Below are positions 6,294-10,231 of a stretch of 10,231 bases of DNA, piece after piece; the first letter of the stretch is position 1, and every line of letters starts with the position of its first letter. The stretch comes from an uncultured Fimbriimonadales bacterium (GTDB lineage Bacteria > Armatimonadota > Fimbriimonadia > Fimbriimonadales > GBS-DC), in NCBI GenBank assembly GCA_937925775.1, contig CALAMM010000109.1:1-10231 (forward strand), given 5' to 3'. Made by a program: the position numbers and the translations under genes. The notes under the pieces were generated by a model. The model saw only the letters and a program-made list of their open reading frames with translations. It made no database searches and was not told the DNA's origin.

Positions 6294-6303
6294 GGGGTAT
6301 CAT
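6294..6303 (+). promoter_or_regulatory. Putative promoter of the DUF697-like / protease operon
   Basis: GGGG directly precedes TATCAT (6298-6303). The expected transcript start near 6310 gives a 20-nt leader that carries the AGGGGG ribosome site (6319-6324). It is back to back with the SRP RNA promoter, the two -10 boxes being 10 bp apart. Confidence 0.45.
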
Positions 6304-6329
6304 AGCCCTATACCTTACAGGGGGACACG

Positions 6330-7151
6330 ATGATACGACAGAAACTGGGTCAGCTAACGCATTGGTGGAACATCGCGAAAGAGCTCTCGCCAAAGCAGGT
6401 GGAGCGCGAGTTGCTCACCCCGTTCCGAATCGCGCTGGTGGGGCAGCCCGACCGCGTGGAAGCCGTGTGGCGCGTGTTGACCGCAGGCGCAAGCCCCACC
6501 CAGCTGCAGACCGCTGCCGAATATGTCAAACGCTTCCACGCGCCAGTCGCAGAAGAGTTCGACTTTGTGCTGGGCTGCGACGCGCTCGAAGTGCCTCAAG
6601 ACGCCATCGATGCGATTGTCGACCACTTCCAAAAGCATGAGTTCCCGCTGATTGCGCTGGCGCGGGTGTTGCCTGGCACGCGCGATGTGGTGGTGAACCG
6701 ACTGATTGAAGAGGTGGCGTCGTTGAACGCGGGTCTGGCGATGATGTCGGCGCTCCCGTCGGTGTTCCCGCTGCTGGGGCTGCTTGCGCCTCCCGCTGCC
6801 GTCGCGGATATGGTGCTGCTCACTAAGAACCAGTTGCTGATGGTGTTGCGGGTGGCGGCGGCGTTTGGCAAAGCCCCCGACTGGAGGCAGCGATTGCCCG
6901 AGTTGGCGAGCGTGCTGGGCGCGGCGTTCGGCTGGCGGGCTGTGGCGCGCCAACTGGTCGGGCTGGTGCCAGGCGGCGTGGGGATGCTCGTGAAAGGGAT
7001 GGTCGCCTACGCAGGCACGCTCACGGTCGGACGCGCCGCCGCGTGGTTCTACGCCACCGGCAAATCGCCCAGCCAAGCCGAGCGGGAACGGCTCTATCGG
7101 CAAGCGTGGGAAGAGGCACGCGAAAAAAGCCAGCAGTGGAACCAACCGTGA
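6330..7151 (+). CDS. DUF697-like (YcjF/GTPase-associated) protein
   Basis: A 273-residue protein of unknown function. The C-terminal half carries the DUF697 pattern: a hydrophobic segment (138-162), DMVLLTKNQLLMVLRVAAAFG (160-180), then RQLVGLVPGGVGMLVKGMVAYAGTLTVGRAA (207-237). In other proteins this domain follows a Ras-like GTPase or forms YcjF-type membrane proteins. Here the N-terminal 130 residues hold FRIALVGQPDRVEAVW (32-47), which resembles the start of a nucleotide-binding strand but has no P-loop GxxxxGK[ST], so no GTPase activity is implied. The last 30 residues are charged and helical. Start ATG 6330 has a strong site (AGGGGG, 5 nt spacing). Its stop overlaps the GTG of the M16 protease by 4 bp, so the two are translationally coupled. 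It may sit at the inner membrane. Confidence 0.75.
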   Translation: MIRQKLGQLTHWWNIAKELSPKQVERELLTPFRIALVGQPDRVEAVWRVLTAGASPTQLQTAAEYVKRFHAPVAEEFDFVLGCDALEVPQDAIDAIVDHFQKHEFPLIALARVLPGTRDVVVNRLIEEVASLNAGLAMMSALPSVFPLLGLLAPPAAVADMVLLTKNQLLMVLRVAAAFGKAPDWRQRLPELASVLGAAFGWRAVARQLVGLVPGGVGMLVKGMVAYAGTLTVGRAAAWFYATGKSPSQAERERLYRQAWEEAREKSQQWNQP

Positions 7152-9766
7152 GCGCAGGGGCAACCCCCATCCAGCGTGGCTGCAGGAACGCTAACCGAGC
7201 GCAGGGCGACCCTGTCGCGCACGCACCGACACCATCCCGCGCGCGACTCCTCGCCTCACTTGCCTTGCTTTTCATCCTGTGCTACGCCTCGCTCGCCCAG
7301 CCGCAACGCCTGCAACTGCCCAACGGCGTTCAACTCCTCGTGGAGCAGGTTCCCGACGCGCCCCTTACGGCAATCGAGGTCTGGGTTCGCGCGGGCGTCG
7401 CCGACGAATCGCCCGAAATATCGGGGGTCGCCCACCTGCTGGAGCACCTCGTCTTCAAGGGAACTGCCGACCTGCCCCCAGACGCGCTCGACGAGGCGTT
7501 CGAGCAAGCAGGCGGCGTGTTAGACGCCACCACCGAACGGGACTGGACGCGCTACTACGCCACAGTGCTGCCCGACCGATGGCAAACCCCACTACGAATC
7601 CTACTGCGCTGCCTGCTCCAGCCCGCCCTGCCTGCAGAGGCACTGGAAAAAGAGCGCCGCCTCATCCTAAGCGACGAGTACGCTCTGCATCATGCCGACC
7701 CCATCCGCCCCGCGCGGTACGCGCTCTTCGCCAAAGCCTTCCCCAGCCATCCCTACGGACTACCCTTGCTGGGCAACCCCGAAACGCTTGCCCGTATCGA
7801 CATCGAGACCGTACGCCGATTTCATCAGGCGCACTATCGCCCTGAGCAGCTTGCGATCGTGCTGGTGGGCGCAGTGGAGGCGGAGGCGGTGCAGCGCGTG
7901 GTGGAGGAGACCATCAACCGCGCTCGTCCCTCAAACGCTGTGCATAAGCGAGCGGAGAAGCAGTCAGCAGGCGAGGGCATGCTGGTCGTCTTACAGGACG
8001 CTTGTCTTGCGATAGGCGTTCGCACACCGCCAGCGAGCGACCTCGACGGGTGGCTCTGTGCGGAGATAGTGCGGATTGCGCTGGCGGAGCCGTATAGGGG
8101 TCTGCTCTATGAAGGGGGCGTGCCACCCTGCTTCGGACGCCTGCACAGCGAGTATCTACCGCGCGTGCAGGGCAGTCTCCTTGCGCTCTACGCCCTGCCC
8201 CCTGTTGAACCGAATGAGGACTGGCATGCGGAAACTCGCCAGCGGCTGGAGCGGGCTTTATACCAGATTGCTCAAGGCGAGGCTCGCCCCGTGTTGGAGC
8301 GGGCGCGGACGGTCGCTCTGCTGCGACATACCACTGCAATGCGCCACCCATCCGAACGCGCGCGCTGGTACGGACTATGCACGACTTTGGGACTTACCTT
8401 GTCGCCGGAGGAGTACGCAGCGCGCCTGCAAAGCGTGCCCATAGAGAAAGTGGAGGCGTTTGCGCGCGCAGCCGTCAAATCGGTATCGTCTGATGCACTC
8501 CTCAGCGGGGACGCCTATGCTACGAACGGGGGCGGGCAGGACACGCGCCGCCTCGGCGAGACGCTTACCCAACCCACAAAGGCTCTTGCCAACACCCGAA
8601 CGCCACGCGAGAGCAGCGCCGCTATTGCCCGCCGCACGGCGGTGCGACAACGGCTCTCCAACGGCTTGCGCGTGATCGCCCTCTCCGCGCCCGACGCCGA
8701 GAGCGTCCTCATCCAGGTCGCAATCGCGCACCCGCACGCCGAGAACGCCGCTGTCGGCGAGCTGACAGCCCGCATGCTCTTCGGGGAGACGCGGAACGAG
8801 ACCCCCTACACGCTTGCGATGCGCATCGCCCGGTCGGGTGGGAGTTTGCGCGTCGAGTGGACGCCCGCTGGCGCGCTGATTACCGCCTTCGCCCAGCCTG
8901 ATTCTGTCGTGAATGTGCTTGCTCTGCTGAAAGAATCGCTGTTCCGCGCCGAGTTCACAGAAGCGAGGTTGGAATCCGCCCGACGGCACGCGCTTTACGA
9001 GCGGCAGTATTACGAGGGCGCACAGGGCTGGCGACTGACGGCGCATCTGCTTGCGGCTTACGCGAACGAGCAGGCTTTGAAAGGTGTCTCCCTGCGCATG
9101 GTACGCGCCTACTATCAAGCGCACTACCGCCCCGAAAACACTTGCCTCGTCATCGCAGGCGACTTCCCCACGAATCGGCTGGTCGAGTTCGCCCATCGGT
9201 TATTTGGGCATGAGTGGGAGACGCTCTCTGCCCCGAAGCCTCAAGAGCAGGCAGTCAGAGCCGAGATGCGTATCGGCACGGTCGCGACACCGCAGGGTCA
9301 GGCGTACACAGGCTATGCGTGGGCTTCGTCGGTAGCGTCTGCGAAGGATTACTATGCCCTGCGTGCCCTCCAAGTAATCCTCGCGGAGGGCAAGCAGGCG
9401 CGTCTGTTCAGAGCAACACGCACTCAGCGAGGCGTCGGCTACGCCGTGCAGATGGAAATCGCTCTAACAAGAGGCGGTGCGCTCGGCGCTGGGTGGGTGC
9501 AGACGGGCAGTGCGCCTGTTCCTCCAGATGTCCTGCAGGCGGTGCTGAGCGAAGCCCTGCACCCCGAAGAGTGGCGGCGCGCCCAAGCGCTGCTGCGGGG
9601 CGAATGGGAGCGACTGCGTATGCACCTCCCTGCATTCACGGCGTCGCTCGCATGGGCAGAGCTGAGTGGACTGGGCTACGAAGCCCTCTGGAACGCGCCC
9701 GCCGAGATCGACACGCTTTCCCTCGAGCAAGTCGATGCGCTGAGAAGCCAACTCACTCGGAGATAG
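7148..9766 (+). CDS. Secreted two-domain M16 (pitrilysin-family) zinc metalloprotease
   Basis: An 872-residue protein. Residues 31-51 form a signal peptide core, so it acts outside the cytoplasm. The first M16 half (53-290) carries the inverted zinc motif HLLEH (96-100), with the third ligand at E177, exactly 76 residues after H100, as in HxxEH-X76-E. It should be catalytically competent. The second half (about 499-872) lacks HxxEH. It has the structural copy LFRATRTQRGVGYAV (753-767), matching the R...Y substrate-binding motif of M16 C-terminal domains. Both halves have the repeated signature VRRFHQAHYRPEQLAIVLVG / VRAYYQAHYRPENTCLVIAG. Such single-chain dimers clamp unfolded peptides. The start is GTG 7148, in the GTGA overlap with the upstream stop; the 30-residue polar stretch before the signal core is unusually long. 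Linker residues 451-459 match intergenic repeat B. Confidence 0.93.
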   Translation: MSAGATPIQRGCRNANRAQGDPVAHAPTPSRARLLASLALLFILCYASLAQPQRLQLPNGVQLLVEQVPDAPLTAIEVWVRAGVADESPEISGVAHLLEHLVFKGTADLPPDALDEAFEQAGGVLDATTERDWTRYYATVLPDRWQTPLRILLRCLLQPALPAEALEKERRLILSDEYALHHADPIRPARYALFAKAFPSHPYGLPLLGNPETLARIDIETVRRFHQAHYRPEQLAIVLVGAVEAEAVQRVVEETINRARPSNAVHKRAEKQSAGEGMLVVLQDACLAIGVRTPPASDLDGWLCAEIVRIALAEPYRGLLYEGGVPPCFGRLHSEYLPRVQGSLLALYALPPVEPNEDWHAETRQRLERALYQIAQGEARPVLERARTVALLRHTTAMRHPSERARWYGLCTTLGLTLSPEEYAARLQSVPIEKVEAFARAAVKSVSSDALLSGDAYATNGGGQDTRRLGETLTQPTKALANTRTPRESSAAIARRTAVRQRLSNGLRVIALSAPDAESVLIQVAIAHPHAENAAVGELTARMLFGETRNETPYTLAMRIARSGGSLRVEWTPAGALITAFAQPDSVVNVLALLKESLFRAEFTEARLESARRHALYERQYYEGAQGWRLTAHLLAAYANEQALKGVSLRMVRAYYQAHYRPENTCLVIAGDFPTNRLVEFAHRLFGHEWETLSAPKPQEQAVRAEMRIGTVATPQGQAYTGYAWASSVASAKDYYALRALQVILAEGKQARLFRATRTQRGVGYAVQMEIALTRGGALGAGWVQTGSAPVPPDVLQAVLSEALHPEEWRRAQALLRGEWERLRMHLPAFTASLAWAELSGLGYEALWNAPAEIDTLSLEQVDALRSQLTRR
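8498..8525 (+). repeat. Diverged copy of intergenic repeat B inside the protease gene
   Basis: This 28-bp stretch matches the hairpin B segment beginning at 474 (and those at 206 and 656) at about 24 of 28 positions, by eye. The shared parts are GCGGGGACGCC and GCTACGA. The pairing arms are partly lost. It encodes residues 451-459 of the M16 protein, in the poorly conserved linker between its two halves. Ancestry from the repeat is inferred and chance is not excluded. Confidence 0.5.
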
Positions 9767-9770
9767 TGTC

Positions 9771-10076
9771 TCAGTGCTCTTCCTCGTGGGGTTCGTCTGC
9801 TCCTTCAGCGGCAGGCGGCGTAAACCCGCTCCTAATTTCGGGATGGCGTATCATGCCGCCCAGATGCGCGGTGTAGCCCATCACGCCGAACACAAGGGCG
9901 TTGAGCAACCCTACCACGATTGCGCTTGCCAGCAGGTAGTTGGGCTTGGTCAATCCGATCGCCAATGCGACCGCCGCGATAATCGCCATAATCGCCCAAC
10001 CCATCAAGAGCAAGCTGACCAACGCGCCCATCACGGGTAGGTGGTTCAACATCAGGTGCATCTGCCCCCCATTCAT
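9771..10076 (-). CDS. Small integral membrane protein with HLxLNHLPV motif
   Basis: A 101-residue inner-membrane protein of unknown function. Near the N-terminus it reads MHLMLNHLPVMGALVSLLLMG (6-26). Near the C-terminus it reads YTAHLGGMIRHPEIR, followed by an acidic, His-containing tail ending EEEH. I know these two signatures from a bacterial membrane-protein family in which they bracket about four helices, distantly reminiscent of DUF2231. Here only about three hydrophobic segments fit, so the middle appears shortened. The conserved histidines (H7, H12 and those in the C-terminal motif) could bind a metal or heme, which is inference. Start 10076 has GGGGA about 9 nt upstream; ATG 10061, after GGGGGG, is an alternative. 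It converges on the protease gene with only 4 bp between stops. Confidence 0.7.
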   Translation of the reverse strand: MNGGQMHLMLNHLPVMGALVSLLLMGWAIMAIIAAVALAIGLTKPNYLLASAIVVGLLNALVFGVMGYTAHLGGMIRHPEIRSGFTPPAAEGADEPHEEEH

Positions 10077-10099
10077 CGGAACTATTCCCCACGCGGGGG

Positions 10100-10108
10100 A
10101 GTATACCT
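10100..10108 (-). promoter_or_regulatory. Putative promoter of the small membrane protein gene
   Basis: On the minus strand AGG (10108-10106) is followed by TATACT (10105-10100), and the transcript start is expected near 10093. That leaves a leader of about 17 nt to ATG 10076 or 32 nt to ATG 10061. The short palindrome TCCCC-ACGC-GGGGA (10086-10099) overlaps the predicted start and could be an operator, but this is weak. Confidence 0.45.
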
Positions 10109-10117
10109 GAGTGGCGC

Positions 10118-10147
10118 TTGCATTTATAGCGCAATATAGGCTATAAT
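10118..10147 (+). promoter_or_regulatory. Putative promoter of a right-edge gene
   Basis: A perfect TATAAT box (10142-10147) has TTGCAT (10118-10123) 18 bp upstream. The expected start at about 10154-10155 falls on the A of the ATG at 10155. Confidence 0.45.
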
Positions 10148-10154
10148 ATAGGCG

Positions 10155-10231
10155 ATGCCGATGCACGGACTAAACGGGTTCGAGTGTGAGCGTTGGAGCA
10201 CAGGCTCCTGGTTTGGCACGCGCGGGCGGTT
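10155..10231 (+). CDS. Possible leaderless gene, N-terminus only, product unknown
   Basis: An open frame starts at ATG 10155 and runs to the window end (25 codons), reading MPMHGLNGFECERW and then STGSWFGTRGR. No Shine-Dalgarno precedes it, but the TATAAT box ends 7 nt before the ATG, so the message would be leaderless. A second in-frame ATG lies at 10161. The WFGTRG stretch faintly recalls the FxTRxGG region of the YfiH/laccase-domain family, but that is too weak to name it. Length is insufficient to exclude a chance frame. Confidence 0.35.
   Translation, partial: MPMHGLNGFECERWSTGSWFGTRGR

Noticed and set aside
5792..6333. Plus-strand open frames over 5792-6265 and 6031-6333 as small genes
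   Set aside because: They overlap the epimerase 3' end or the SRP RNA, have Arg/Ser/Ala-rich shadow composition, and lack convincing start sites.

Overview
The window looks like a chromosomal housekeeping region of a GC-rich, double-membrane bacterium. Three things suggest this: an SLH-domain outer-membrane beta-barrel protein, a large (Alu-domain) SRP RNA, and intergenic space filled with short GC-rich hairpin repeats. This mix would suit Armatimonadota (Fimbriimonadia-like) or a relative of similar envelope type. That placement is an inference, because no 16S or marker gene is present.

Layout, left to right. (1) Positions 1-93, minus strand: the 5' end of a gene that resembles a MobA-like nucleotidyltransferase and leaves the window. 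(2) About 150-690: a noncoding mosaic of hairpin repeats between two divergent promoters. (3) 762-2465, plus: a CstA-family transporter. (4) 2466-2714: a repeat-filled gap between convergent genes. (5) 2715-4622, minus: a secreted SLH / coiled-coil / beta-barrel protein that should tether the outer membrane to the cell wall. (6) 4702-5085 and 5089-5994, plus: a two-gene unit with a zinc-ribbon membrane protein and a TIGR01777/SDR39U1-type epimerase. (7) About 6001-6276, minus: the signal recognition particle RNA, hidden under spurious open frames. (8) 6330-7151 and 7148-9766, plus: a translationally coupled pair, a DUF697-like protein and a secreted two-domain M16 zinc protease. (9) 9771-10076, minus: a compact membrane protein with HLxLNHLPV and YTAHLGGxIRHPEIR signatures. 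(10) 10155 to the right edge: a possible leaderless gene.

Most genes are envelope or export related (SRP RNA, SLH porin, secreted protease, membrane proteins), but they form several separate transcription units and not one pathway. Promoter-like sites recur with a shared form, GGG directly followed by a -10 box (GGGTATACT-like). In two divergent regions they lie back to back, only 10-15 bp apart.

I see no phage, transposase, CRISPR or toxin/defence module. The most unusual content is the repeat system. Hairpins share a fixed loop and inner stem but have different, still self-complementary outer arms. One diverged copy appears to lie inside the protease coding sequence, in the linker between its two halves.
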